64,000 bases of DNA from Lacunisphaera sp. (GCA_029945445.1 JAQSCO010000057.1:46985-110984); one strand, 5' to 3'. Numbered from the stretch's first letter, positions 1 through 8,601 are shown. Notes: a model not told the origin generated them from the sequence alone. Translations and numbers: made by a program.

Positions 1-1
1 G

Positions 2-580
2 GTGAGGGCACCCCGCCCCCAGGTAATTACCATCACCGCCGACGAGATGGCCCGCGCCAGCCACTTCCCGACTCCGTCCGCCGTGCTGGCCGTCGGCAAA
101 ATAACCCGGCCGGCGCTCGCCGCCGGCGCCCTTGATCACGGGCTCACCCTCGCCCTCGACGGCATCCAGGACCCGGGCAACGTCGGCACGCTGCTGCGCG
201 TGGCCGACTGGTTCGCCCTCGACCGGGTGCTGCTCTCGCCGGACTGCGCCGACCTGTTTTCCCAAAAGGTCATCAACGCCAGCATGGGCTCGTTCGCGCG
301 CGTGACCGTCCAGACCGCACCGCTCGCGGACGCGCTCGCCGGAATCAAGGTCCCGGTGCTCGGTTGCGAACTGCAGGGGGCTGAGGTGCATTCGCTCAAG
401 CCGCTCCGTGACGCCGTCATCGTCATCGGCAGCGAGGGCCGCGGCCTGTCGCCCGCCGTGCAAGCCCGGGTGACGCAGCGGGTGACCATCCCGAAGTTCG
501 GCGGGGCCGAGTCGCTCAACGCCGCCGTGGCCGCCGCGATCGTGTGCGACAACCTGCGGCGCGTCACCGGCCGGCCCTGA
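2..580 (+). CDS. TrmH/SpoU-family RNA 2'-O-methyltransferase, 5' end cut by window edge
   Basis: C-terminal catalytic part of a SpoU-fold enzyme that methylates a ribose 2'-OH of rRNA or tRNA using S-adenosylmethionine. The visible 192 residues carry the three family motifs: motif 1 around DGIQDPGNVGTLLRVADWF, motif 2 at VIVIGSEGRGLS, and motif 3 at IPKFGGAESLNAAVAAAI. The Asn/Arg of motif 1 and the Glu and Ser-Leu-Asn of motifs 2 and 3 are present, so the site looks intact. The frame is open to the left edge, and a GTG at position 2 is unlikely to be the true start because family members have a longer N-terminal substrate domain. The exact RNA target cannot be read from this fragment. Confidence 0.9.
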   Translation: MRAPRPQVITITADEMARASHFPTPSAVLAVGKITRPALAAGALDHGLTLALDGIQDPGNVGTLLRVADWFALDRVLLSPDCADLFSQKVINASMGSFARVTVQTAPLADALAGIKVPVLGCELQGAEVHSLKPLRDAVIVIGSEGRGLSPAVQARVTQRVTIPKFGGAESLNAAVAAAIVCDNLRRVTGRP

Positions 581-670
581 GCGCCCGCGGTCCCTCGGTC
601 GCCGGCGGAGAATATCGGTTCCTTCCTTTGCAGGCTTGCCTTCTGCCCGCTTCCTGTTCGGAATTTTCTC

Positions 671-1333
671 ATGAAGTCGAAGATTTTTGCGTCAGTCGGC
701 TCGGTTTTCTTCAGCGCAATCCTGCTCACGGCCCTGCCCGCGGCGGATAAGGCCCCGGCGTCCGCCGCCCCGTCCGGCTTTGCCTTCGTCGATACGGCCG
801 GCGCCGACGTGGCCGGCCTCACGGAATACGGCAGCAAAACCATCGAGCAGGTCGGCGCCCTGCTCATCTCCGAGACTGCCCGCGAACTCGCCACCAAGGA
901 AACCGCCCTGGCCGTCAGCGTGCTGCACCTGAAGAATCTCGAGCTGCCGAAGCCCACGGCCGGCAAGCCGACGGTCACCGCCATCAAGTTCACGAGCGTG
1001 CTGGTGCGCAATCCCCTGAACACCCCCGATGCGGCCGACCAGGCCGCGCTCGACAAGATCCAGGGCGAACTCGACAACGACCGCCCGGCCCCGAAGCTGC
1101 TCCTCCAGCGCGTCGATCACGCGGGCGCGGCCGCCGAGTGGCGCGTCTACCGCCCGATCGCCGCGACCCAGTCCTGCCTCGCCTGCCATGGTGACCCGGA
1201 AAAATTCCGGCCCGGCGTCAAGGAGGCTCTCGACCGCTTTTATCCGAACGACAAGGCCACCGGCTACTCGGCGCACGAGTGGCGCGGCTTCATCCGCGTG
1301 TCGCTCTCCGATCCGACGGTGGCGGCGAAGTAA
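671..1333 (+). CDS. Tll0287-like (DUF3365) single-haem periplasmic protein
   Basis: 220-residue exported protein. An N-terminal signal peptide (about residues 1-25, ending LLTALPAA) precedes a domain with one c-type haem motif, CLACH, at about residues 175-179. The GDPEKFRPGVKEALDRFYPNDKATGY stretch after the haem and the closing GFIRVSLS strand resemble the Tll0287/DUF3365 family, a PAS-like haem-binding fold used in sensing or electron transfer. The gene is convergent with the flavin/2Fe-2S reductase, 21 bp away. It lies next to a multihaem cytochrome block, so a redox role is likely. The ATG at 671 follows a pyrimidine-rich leader with no Shine-Dalgarno. The family name is recalled from motif pattern, not searched. 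Confidence 0.8.
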   Translation: MKSKIFASVGSVFFSAILLTALPAADKAPASAAPSGFAFVDTAGADVAGLTEYGSKTIEQVGALLISETARELATKETALAVSVLHLKNLELPKPTAGKPTVTAIKFTSVLVRNPLNTPDAADQAALDKIQGELDNDRPAPKLLLQRVDHAGAAAEWRVYRPIAATQSCLACHGDPEKFRPGVKEALDRFYPNDKATGYSAHEWRGFIRVSLSDPTVAAK

Positions 1334-1354
1334 TTTCCCGCGCCCCCGCGGGCG

Positions 1355-2584
1355 TCAGGCATCGAGCACCACATCGCCGCTGGGCTGGGCGATGCAAGTC
1401 AGGCAGGTGCGCGCCTCCGGCAGGAGACCGGGCGGCTGCACGTAGCCGACCTCGCCGGATTGCATCGCCACGACACAGGTGCCGCAGTGCCCGGCGCGAC
1501 AGCCTGAAGGGATGGCGATGCCGGCACTTTCGGCCAGTTCCAGCAGCGAGCCGCTCCCTTCGCTCCAGGCCAGGGTCCGGCCGCTCTTGCGGAAGCTGAC
1601 CTGGCAGCGCGCCGCGCGCACGGGCTCCAGCCCGCTCGTGGCGCGGCTGACCTGCTTCACGCTGGAGGCGCCGAATGTCTCGTAGTGCAGGTGCGCCTCG
1701 GGCACGCCCCACTGCCGGAGCTCCTTGGTCAGCGCCTCCATCATCGGGCCGGGCCCGCAATAATAGAAACGGTAGTTGTTCGACGGCAGCACCGCCCGGA
1801 GCAGTTCGATCGTCACCCGGCCCCGGATCTGGTAATCCTCGCCCTCGCGGTCGTCGGGGCGCGGCTGCGAGTAGCAAATCCGCAGCTGGATATTCGGATT
1901 GTCGCGCGTCACCTCGGCGAGCTCCTTGCGGAAAAGATGGTCACCGCCGTGGCGCACCCCGTAGAAAAACCAGATCACGCGGCGGCTCTGCTGGTGGACC
2001 AGCGTGTGGAGCATGCTCAGGACGGGCGTGAGGCCGATGCCGCCGGCGACGAGCACCACCGGCTCCGGGTCCGTGGGCTCGAGGAAGAAATTTCCCGCCG
2101 GGGCGCGGACATCGAGAATGTCACCCTCCTGCACCTCGCTGTGGAACAGCCCGGAGCCGAGGCCCGTCATGCGCTTGATCGTGACCCGGTAGTGGCCGGC
2201 GTGCGGGCGGTCGCTGAGGCTGTAGCAGCGGACCAGTTGCCCGCTGCCCTGCGGATGCGGCAGCTGGAAGGTGAGATACTGCCCGGGCTTGAAGGTGGGG
2301 AGCGGCCGCGCGTCGTGCGGCACGAGGTAGAAGGACCGGACGTCGGAATTTTCGATGACCCGGCGCTGGACGACGAACTTCCGCACCCCGTTCCACGGAA
2401 ACGGCCGGTCGGCGAGCTGGTGGCGGGTCTCCCGCAGCGTGGCGAGTTCTTCCTTCAGCTGGGCGATCTCCAGTGATTGCCGGAGGGCGTCGGCCCGCTC
2501 CCGCTGCAGGCCGGCCAGCAGGCTCAGGGCGAGCTGCCCGATGACCAGCAGGATGAGGGCGGCACCAAGGTAAGTCCAAAACAT
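1355..2584 (-). CDS. Membrane-anchored ferredoxin reductase (FAD/NAD domain + 2Fe-2S)
   Basis: 409 residues from the ATG at 2584. A single N-terminal membrane segment (FWTYLGAALILLVIGQLALSL) is followed by a short coiled stretch, then an FAD-binding barrel with RCYSLSD (flavin motif RxYS), an NAD-binding half with GGIGLTPVLSML and YYCGPGPMM, and a C-terminal plant-type 2Fe-2S domain (CRAGHCGTC plus a distal CLTC). This is the layout of oxygenase-type and flavohaemoglobin-type reductases, which move electrons from NAD(P)H through FAD to a 2Fe-2S centre. The frame is open to 2704, but those 40 extra residues have no membrane-protein character, so the later start is chosen. It is transcribed divergently from the multihaem operon and may feed it. 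Confidence 0.88.
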   Translation of the reverse strand: MFWTYLGAALILLVIGQLALSLLAGLQRERADALRQSLEIAQLKEELATLRETRHQLADRPFPWNGVRKFVVQRRVIENSDVRSFYLVPHDARPLPTFKPGQYLTFQLPHPQGSGQLVRCYSLSDRPHAGHYRVTIKRMTGLGSGLFHSEVQEGDILDVRAPAGNFFLEPTDPEPVVLVAGGIGLTPVLSMLHTLVHQQSRRVIWFFYGVRHGGDHLFRKELAEVTRDNPNIQLRICYSQPRPDDREGEDYQIRGRVTIELLRAVLPSNNYRFYYCGPGPMMEALTKELRQWGVPEAHLHYETFGASSVKQVSRATSGLEPVRAARCQVSFRKSGRTLAWSEGSGSLLELAESAGIAIPSGCRAGHCGTCVVAMQSGEVGYVQPPGLLPEARTCLTCIAQPSGDVVLDA

Positions 2585-2802
2585 GGGCTGGAGCAGGCGG
2601 GAGTTTCCGGAGGCAGGGTGTGGGCCGGGCGGCGGACTCGTTTCCCCGTGGAATCGGTGCCGGCCGGCGCGAGATGGCATCGCGCATTTTTCGCCGCCTG
2701 ACAAACGGATTCGGGGGGACTTTCAGCTTGCGCTGCCCTTTCACGGCATGATGTTTGCCAAGAGGCTGCACGATCCGTCTCGCTCCACCTTCCTCCCGTT
2801 CC
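2585..2802. other. Divergent intergenic region, likely promoters of reductase and cytochrome operon
   Basis: 218 bp between the reductase (leftward) and the tetrahaem cytochrome (rightward). Both transcription units should start here. I see no convincing -35/-10 pair, no FNR-like TTGAT/ATCAA dyad and no riboswitch fold. Frames from both flanking genes run open into it but encode nothing protein-like. Confidence 0.4.
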
Positions 2803-3822
2803 ATGGCCCTGCTTAAGCCCCGACGCTGGATCCAATCTGTCGCCCTAGCCGCCCTGCTCCCCCTGCCCGTCATCGCCGCACCAGCCGTCGCCAAGACCGG
2901 CGGACCGGCCTCCTGCGCCGAGTGTCACCTGCAGGAAATCGAGGCCTGGAAGCTCAGCGTGCATTTCAAGACGCTGAACACGATGCACCGGCGGCCTGAG
3001 ACCGTGGCCATGCTCGCCAAGCTCGACCTCAAGAACATGAAGTCCGAGGCGAGCTGCATCGAATGCCACTACACCAGCGAGCTCGTCATGGACCAGAGCC
3101 AGGTCACCACCGGCATCTCCTGCGAATCGTGTCACGGCGCCGGCGCGGACTGGGTCAAGACCCACGGCGACTACGGCGAGGGTGTCACCAAGGCGACCGA
3201 GTCCACCGAGCACCGCACCCGGCGCCGGGCCACCGCCATCGCCAACGGCATGCTGAACCCGGACAACCTCTACGGCGTCGGGGCCAACTGCTACGGCTGC
3301 CACATCCTCAATGACGAAAAGGTCGCCAATGTCGGCGGCCACTCCGCCGGGAGCGCCGGGTTCAACCTGCTCACCTGGTCGCAGGGCGAGGTCCGCCACA
3401 CCATCCTCGCGCACGACAACAAGGCGAACCCCGAGGCGACGCCCGAGCATCGCCGCCTCCTTTACCTCGTCGGCTGCATCCTCGAGACGGAGTTCAGCTT
3501 CCGCGCCACGGCCCGCGCGACCGAGAAGGCGGCCTTCGGGATCACCAGCGCCCGCCGGGCCGACGCCGCGCGCAAGCAGCTGGAGAAAATCCAGTCGCTC
3601 GCGCCCACGCCCGAGCTGGCGCCGATCATCACGGTGGCCAAGGCCGCCGGACTGCGCCTGAACAATGTCGCCGAGCTCACCGCCGCCGCCGACCGGATCG
3701 CCACGCTCGGCCACGAGCTCGCCGAGCGCGTCACGGGCGACAAGCTCGCCGCCCTCGACCCCCTCCTCCCGGACTCCGCCCAATACAAGGGCACGCCCTA
3801 CCAAGTAGTCGCCAAGCCGTGA
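2803..3822 (+). CDS. Tetrahaem cytochrome c (c554-like)
   Basis: 339 residues from the ATG at 2803, which directly begins a signal peptide (basic KPRR then SVALAALLPLPVIAAPAVA). Four CxxCH haem sites occur at residues 38, 85, 107 and 163 (CAECH, CIECH, CESCH, CYGCH), all in the N-terminal half. The spacing and the GISCESCHGAGADWVKTHGDY context resemble the cytochrome c554 family of periplasmic electron carriers. The C-terminal third is helical, haem-free and rich in Ala/Leu. It is the first gene of a rightward run reaching 8601, with 22 bp to the next gene. An upstream in-frame ATG at 2755 gives a poor leader and is rejected. Confidence 0.88.
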   Translation: MALLKPRRWIQSVALAALLPLPVIAAPAVAKTGGPASCAECHLQEIEAWKLSVHFKTLNTMHRRPETVAMLAKLDLKNMKSEASCIECHYTSELVMDQSQVTTGISCESCHGAGADWVKTHGDYGEGVTKATESTEHRTRRRATAIANGMLNPDNLYGVGANCYGCHILNDEKVANVGGHSAGSAGFNLLTWSQGEVRHTILAHDNKANPEATPEHRRLLYLVGCILETEFSFRATARATEKAAFGITSARRADAARKQLEKIQSLAPTPELAPIITVAKAAGLRLNNVAELTAAADRIATLGHELAERVTGDKLAALDPLLPDSAQYKGTPYQVVAKP

Positions 3823-3844
3823 TCGGCCGGCCACACTGAACGCC

Positions 3845-5599
3845 ATGGCGAAATCCGCGAGCCGTCCCCCTGTCCGTCCCGGTTCGACCGCGCCTTACAC
3901 GGCGGCCAAGCGGCTGGCCGAGCCCGAGCGCTGGGACGTGCCCTTCAGCACGGACATGACCGAGGCCGACGTCGACCTCGTGCTCTCGCATTCGCTGTTC
4001 GCCAGCACCCGCGCGGACCGCTTCCCGGCCTCCATCCCGCTGCGGGGCGTGCTGAAGAACGACGCCCGCATCCGCCGGCTCCAGCAGGGCGAGATTGTCG
4101 TGCGCCAGGGGGACTACGGCCACTCGGCCTTCATCATCCTGACCGGGGCGGTGCGGGTGCTCATCAAGGAGCCGCCCGCCGAACTGCTCGGCCGGCGCGA
4201 GCGCGTGCGCCCGTCGGTGTGGGGCAGCCTCAAGCGCTGGCTCAACCGGCCGCGTTTCGCCGAGCAGACCGCCGCCCGCGGCAACCACCCGGGCTGGCAG
4301 GTCGGCCGGGGCGGCGAGCCGCGGATTTTCCTGCAGGACGTGCCGGGCGTGCTCGAGGCCAACGGCACGGTCGATCTCGGTCCGGGCGAGTTCTTTGGTG
4401 AGATCGCTGCGCTCGGGCGCACGCCGCGCACGGCCACCGTGATCGCGAAGGGCGACGCCCAGCTGCTCGAGATCCGCTGGCAGGGCCTGCGCGAACTCCG
4501 CAACTATGCCCCCGAGTGGAAGCAGGAGATCGACCGCCGCTACCGCGAACGCAGCCTTATCACCCACCTGCGCGAAACACCGCTGCTGTGGGGTCTGGAC
4601 CCGGCCACCCTCCAACTCGTGGCCGACGAGACCCGCTTCGAGACTTTCGGTGAACTTGACTGGCACGGCACCTACGCCCGCGGCCGCGAGGGCGGTGAAA
4701 AAGCGCGGCTCGAGCAGGAACCCATGATCGCCAAGGAAGGCGACTACCCCAACGGCCTCCTGCTCGTGCGCAGCGGCTTCGCCCGCGTCAGCCACATCTA
4801 CAACCACGGCGAGCGGACCGACACCTACCTCGCCAAGGGCGAGGCCTTCGGCCTCCCGGAGATCGCGACCGGCTGGCGGAGCCAGCAGCACGTCCCGCTG
4901 CGCTCCAGCCTGCGCGCGCTCGGTTACGTGGACTTGCTCTTCATCCCCACCGCGGTGCTCGAGCAGCACGTGCTGCCGCGGCTCCCCGCCGCAGAGCTGG
5001 CGAAACTGACGCTGGCGCCCGCGCCGGAGATCGAGGTGTCCGCCGTCGAGAAGACGGAACGCGGCGGGGAGAACTTCCTCGAGTTCATCGTCGCCCAGCG
5101 CTTCATCAACGGCCGTGCGACGATGCTGATCGACCTCGACCGCTGCACGCGCTGCGACGACTGCGTCAGCGCCTGCGCGGCGACGCACGACAACAACCCG
5201 CGCTTCATCCGCCAGGGCCCGGAGGCCAGCGGCGTGATGGTGGCCAGCGCGTGCATGCACTGCGTCGACCCCGTCTGCATGATCGGCTGCCCCACCGGCG
5301 CCATCCACCGGGAGAGCGCGGACGGCCAGGTGGTCATCAATCCCGACACCTGCATCGGCTGCAGCGTCTGCGCCCACAGCTGCCCCTACGGCACGATCCA
5401 GATGGTGGCATTGCACGACGACGAGGGCCTGCCCGTCGTGGCGGAGGAGACCGGGGCGCCGATCCGCCGCGCCACCAAGTGCGACCTCTGCGTCGACCTG
5501 CCGGGCGGGCCGGCCTGCGTCCGCGCCTGCCCTCATGACGCCCTGATCCGGTCCGACATGCGCGATGTCAGCGCCCTGACCGAGTGGCTGCACCGATGA
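3845..5599 (+). CDS. Cyclic-nucleotide-binding domain protein fused to a four-cluster ferredoxin
   Basis: 584 residues, no signal peptide, so cytoplasmic. Residues about 73-220 form a CRP-type cyclic-nucleotide-binding domain whose phosphate cassette GEFFGEIAALGRTPRTATVI (181-200) is canonical; a roughly 65-residue insertion (about 112-175) interrupts it. Residues about 255-390 look like a second, degenerate domain of the same kind. Residues 430-565 form a HybA/DmsB-like iron-sulphur unit with four Cys quartets: 434/437/440/444, 470/473/478/482, 503/506/509/513 and 546/549/558/562, each suited to one 4Fe-4S cluster. There is no DNA-binding helix-turn-helix. It overlaps the following membrane gene by ATGA, so the two are translationally coupled. 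A nucleotide-sensing electron carrier is inferred. Confidence 0.9.
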   Translation: MAKSASRPPVRPGSTAPYTAAKRLAEPERWDVPFSTDMTEADVDLVLSHSLFASTRADRFPASIPLRGVLKNDARIRRLQQGEIVVRQGDYGHSAFIILTGAVRVLIKEPPAELLGRRERVRPSVWGSLKRWLNRPRFAEQTAARGNHPGWQVGRGGEPRIFLQDVPGVLEANGTVDLGPGEFFGEIAALGRTPRTATVIAKGDAQLLEIRWQGLRELRNYAPEWKQEIDRRYRERSLITHLRETPLLWGLDPATLQLVADETRFETFGELDWHGTYARGREGGEKARLEQEPMIAKEGDYPNGLLLVRSGFARVSHIYNHGERTDTYLAKGEAFGLPEIATGWRSQQHVPLRSSLRALGYVDLLFIPTAVLEQHVLPRLPAAELAKLTLAPAPEIEVSAVEKTERGGENFLEFIVAQRFINGRATMLIDLDRCTRCDDCVSACAATHDNNPRFIRQGPEASGVMVASACMHCVDPVCMIGCPTGAIHRESADGQVVINPDTCIGCSVCAHSCPYGTIQMVALHDDEGLPVVAEETGAPIRRATKCDLCVDLPGGPACVRACPHDALIRSDMRDVSALTEWLHR

Positions 5600-6417
5600 A
5601 ACCTTTCGTCCGCCGCCGCTGGATTCTCTCACTGGTCACGCTCGGCGTTGCGCTCGTGCTGGCGGGCACGTGGCGCCTCGGCCACATCGCGCTGCGGCCC
5701 GTCGCGATGTATAGCGGGTGGTTGCTGCTAGCCCTCGTGCTGGGGCTCGCGTTTTTCAACGCCCGGAAGAAACTGCCCTTCCTTCCGCTGCTCGACGCGA
5801 ACACCTGGCTGCAGGGGCACATCTATGCGGGGTGGGTCGCCGTGTTCGTTTATTTTCTGCACGCCGGTTTCCGCTGGCCGGACGGCCAGCTCGAGTCGCT
5901 GCTCGCCCTCGTGTTCTACGTCGTGGCCGCCAGCGGCGTCTTCGGCCTCTGGCTGAGCCGGTGGCTGCCGCCGCGCCTCGCCCGCTCCGGCGAAAGCCTG
6001 GTCTATGAGCGCATCCCCCTGCTCCGCCACCGGCTGCTGGCGGAGGTGAAGCAGACGGTGCGCCAGGCCGAGACCGAGACGCAGTCGACGACGCTCGGTG
6101 ATTTTCACCTGCACTTCCTGAGTGGATATTTCTCGCGCCGGCCCGGACTCCTGTCGCCCCTGACCGGCGAGGACCGCGCCCACCACCGCGTCAGCCGCGA
6201 GCTCACGGCGCTGCGCCGCTTTCTCAACGACCGCGAGGCGGCCTTCGCCGACCAGCTCGCCGAGTTCGTCGAGACGAAGCGCAATCTCGACTTCCAGCTC
6301 GCGGGGCAGCGGCTGCTCAAGGTCTGGCTCTTCGTGCACGTGCCGCTGACCTTCGCCCTCCTCGTGCTGCTGGCCGCCCATGTGTGGCTCGCCCTCAATT
6401 TCTCGCACCGGCTCTGA
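5596..6417 (+). CDS. Integral membrane protein, possible b-type cytochrome subunit
   Basis: 273 residues with about five membrane spans: near residues 10-28, 34-50, 70-90, 98-118 and 243-266. His residues sit inside or at the edges of spans (GHIYAGWVAVFVYFLHAGF and WLFVHVPLTFALLVLLAAHVWLAL), the pattern seen in cytochrome b561 and ferric-reductase-like haem b proteins. The long hydrophilic stretch between the fourth and fifth spans (about 125-240) is charged and probably cytoplasmic. The ATG overlaps the stop of the ferredoxin-like gene (ATGA) and the stop lies 3 bp before the decahaem gene. It is therefore the likely membrane partner of the complex. The alternative start at 5584 only adds three residues. 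Haem binding is inferred. Confidence 0.8.
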   Translation: MKPFVRRRWILSLVTLGVALVLAGTWRLGHIALRPVAMYSGWLLLALVLGLAFFNARKKLPFLPLLDANTWLQGHIYAGWVAVFVYFLHAGFRWPDGQLESLLALVFYVVAASGVFGLWLSRWLPPRLARSGESLVYERIPLLRHRLLAEVKQTVRQAETETQSTTLGDFHLHFLSGYFSRRPGLLSPLTGEDRAHHRVSRELTALRRFLNDREAAFADQLAEFVETKRNLDFQLAGQRLLKVWLFVHVPLTFALLVLLAAHVWLALNFSHRL

Positions 6418-6420
6418 CCC

Positions 6421-8601
6421 ATGCGCCGCCTTCTCCAGAGCATCATCCACAACCGCAAGCTCTACGACCGGCCGCAGGACGAGTGGACGTGCGGCCGCGC
6501 CGCCGAGGGCTGCGCCTGCGTCTTCGGCCCCGGGGCCAAGGGCGAATGCCGGGCGACCAGCCAGTGCCTGCCGGCCAAGCAGGGCGACCGGTGGGTCTGC
6601 ACGCGCGCGATCTCCCTCGGGGCGGCCTGCGCGCCGGGCCCGCTGCCCGACGGCTCCTGCGGTTGCCCGGTGCCGCCCTGCCGGCCGGTGCGCAGCTTGC
6701 GCAGCCAGCGCGGCCGGCTCACCTGGCTCGCTGTCTGTGCCGCGCTGGGCGTGGTGCTGCTCGCCCTGTGGGGCCGCAGCGGCCAGGCGTGGACCAACCC
6801 CGGCCCGCTGACCGCCCAGCACGCCACGTCGGCGCAGCGCTGCTCCGACTGCCATGTCGAGCCCGCGACGGTCGCGGTCACCGCCGTCGCCGCGGCGGCC
6901 CGGCGCGCCGCGCACGACACGCTGTGTCTCAAATGCCACGACCTCGGCCGGCACGGCCGGTCGCCGCACGGCGTCGAGCCGGCCGACCTCGCCCGGGTGA
7001 GCGCCGCCACCAAATCCAACCTCGCGAAAGTCCCCGTGTGGCTGGCCGCCGCCCAGCCGCTGGTGCGCGGCATCGCGCCCGACCTCGCCTGCGCCGCCTG
7101 CCACCAGGAACACCACGGCCGGGATTTTGCGCTCAAGCAAATGTCCGACCAGCAGTGCCAGGTTTGCCACCAGGGACAGTTCGCCAGCTTCGGCGACGGC
7201 CATCCGGAGTTCACGGACTATCCCTACGAGCGGCGGACCCGCCTGCACTTTGACCACACGGCCCACCTGCAGAACCACTTTCTCCTCCGGCAGGTGGTCG
7301 CGCGGGCCCCGACCTCCTGTTCCAGCTGCCACGAGCCGGCCGGCGACGGCCGCCAGATGCTGGTGCGCGACTTCGCCCAGAGCTGCGCGAAATGCCACGC
7401 CGGCCAGATCGAGGGCGAGGGCCGGGCGGGCGCCAAGGGCCTCGTGTTCCTCCGCCTCCCGGAATTCGACACCAATGCGCTGCAGGCGGCCGGCGAGCCG
7501 GTCGGGGAATGGCCGGCGTTTTGCGAAGGCGGGCTCACCCCGTTCATGCGCTGGATGCTGGAAGGCGACGTGGTGGCGCGCGACGCGCTCGGTGTCCTCG
7601 GCCCGGCCAATCTCGCCGATCTCTCCGCCGCCACCCCGATGCAAAAGGCCGCCGCCGCCCGGCTGCTCTGGAGCGTGAAGGGCCTGCTCGCCGACCTCGT
7701 CGCGCAAGGCCAGGGCGTGATGCTGCGCCGCATGGCCTCGCCGACCAAGACCGGGCGCACCGGCCAGCTGCCGGCCGACAGCCTGCTCGCCGTGCAGCAG
7801 GCGTGGCTGCCCAACCTGCTCAAGGAAGTCGCCGCCTACCGGCGCGGGGAAAAACCCGCGCTGCCCGTGCGGGCCGCTCCCGCCACCGCCAGCCTGCCCG
7901 CCGCCAAGCCCGGCGCGGCCAAGCCCGCGGCGGATGATGACCTGCTCTCGGACGCCCCGGCGGCACCGGTGCCCGCCGCCGTGACGGTGGCCGCTCCGCC
8001 GCCCGCCTCCCCTTCGCCGGCGCTGATCGAGATGGACGATGCCGAACTGCGCGTCGCCGAGGGCGGCTGGTATCGGCGGGACGAGACCTACACGCTTTAT
8101 TACCGGCCGGACGGCCACGCGGATTCCTTCCTGACCGCGTGGCTCGACGCCACGGCCGGCGATCCCTCGTCGTCGGCGCGCGCGATTTTTGCCCAGCTCT
8201 CCGACCCGCAGGCGCCCGGGCTCTGCATGAAATGCCATTCGGTCGACACGACCAAGAGCGGCACGCTCGTGAACTGGTTGCCGGCGCGACCGGAACCCAA
8301 CCACCACAAATTCACCTTCTTCAAGCACGCGGCCCATTTCAGCCTGATGGGCGACCAGGGCTGCAAGACCTGCCACGCCCTCGACGCCAAGGCGGACTAT
8401 GCCGCGGCCTTCGGCACCAATCGCGACCCCGCGATCTTCCACAGCAACTTTGCGCCGCTCAGTAAGGACACCTGCGCCACCTGCCACCAGCCCGGGGCGG
8501 CCGGCGCGAGCTGCCAGCAATGTCACAACTATCACACGGGCACCTTGCAGACCCTGCGGGCCCCGGTGTCGGATTTCAAGCGACCGTCCACCGGCAACTG
8601 A
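6421..8601 (+). CDS. Decahaem cytochrome c with cytosolic Cys-rich head and one membrane span
   Basis: 726 residues. Residues 1-92 hold ten Cys (24, 31, 33, 43, 49, 60, 70, 80, 82, 87), none in a CxxCH motif. One membrane span follows (about 101-118). The rest carries ten CxxCH sites at 141, 169, 224, 246, 300, 322, 602, 648, 685 and 698, split six plus four by an Ala/Pro-rich linker (about 480-535). The topology suggests a cytosolic metal-binding head joined through the membrane to a periplasmic multihaem wire. Extra His residues (HFDHTAHLQNH, HHKFTFFKHAAHF) can be distal haem ligands. It is the last gene of the run. The head may accept electrons from the ferredoxin-like protein; this is inference. 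Confidence 0.88.
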   Translation: MRRLLQSIIHNRKLYDRPQDEWTCGRAAEGCACVFGPGAKGECRATSQCLPAKQGDRWVCTRAISLGAACAPGPLPDGSCGCPVPPCRPVRSLRSQRGRLTWLAVCAALGVVLLALWGRSGQAWTNPGPLTAQHATSAQRCSDCHVEPATVAVTAVAAAARRAAHDTLCLKCHDLGRHGRSPHGVEPADLARVSAATKSNLAKVPVWLAAAQPLVRGIAPDLACAACHQEHHGRDFALKQMSDQQCQVCHQGQFASFGDGHPEFTDYPYERRTRLHFDHTAHLQNHFLLRQVVARAPTSCSSCHEPAGDGRQMLVRDFAQSCAKCHAGQIEGEGRAGAKGLVFLRLPEFDTNALQAAGEPVGEWPAFCEGGLTPFMRWMLEGDVVARDALGVLGPANLADLSAATPMQKAAAARLLWSVKGLLADLVAQGQGVMLRRMASPTKTGRTGQLPADSLLAVQQAWLPNLLKEVAAYRRGEKPALPVRAAPATASLPAAKPGAAKPAADDDLLSDAPAAPVPAAVTVAAPPPASPSPALIEMDDAELRVAEGGWYRRDETYTLYYRPDGHADSFLTAWLDATAGDPSSSARAIFAQLSDPQAPGLCMKCHSVDTTKSGTLVNWLPARPEPNHHKFTFFKHAAHFSLMGDQGCKTCHALDAKADYAAAFGTNRDPAIFHSNFAPLSKDTCATCHQPGAAGASCQQCHNYHTGTLQTLRAPVSDFKRPSTGN

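Noticed and set aside
2-580. GTG at position 2 as a true start of the SpoU gene
   Set aside because: Family proteins have a longer N-terminal domain; the window edge simply cuts the gene.
2585-2802. Possible FNR- or CRP-type operator in the redox block's divergent region
   Set aside because: I looked for TTGAT/ATCAA and TGTGA/TCACA dyads and saw none; any regulator site here is unsupported.
5728-8535. 935-codon minus-strand frame antisense to the membrane protein and decahaem genes
   Set aside because: The plus strand encodes clear haem motifs throughout; the antisense frame is Arg/Gly/Ala-rich noise typical of GC-rich DNA.
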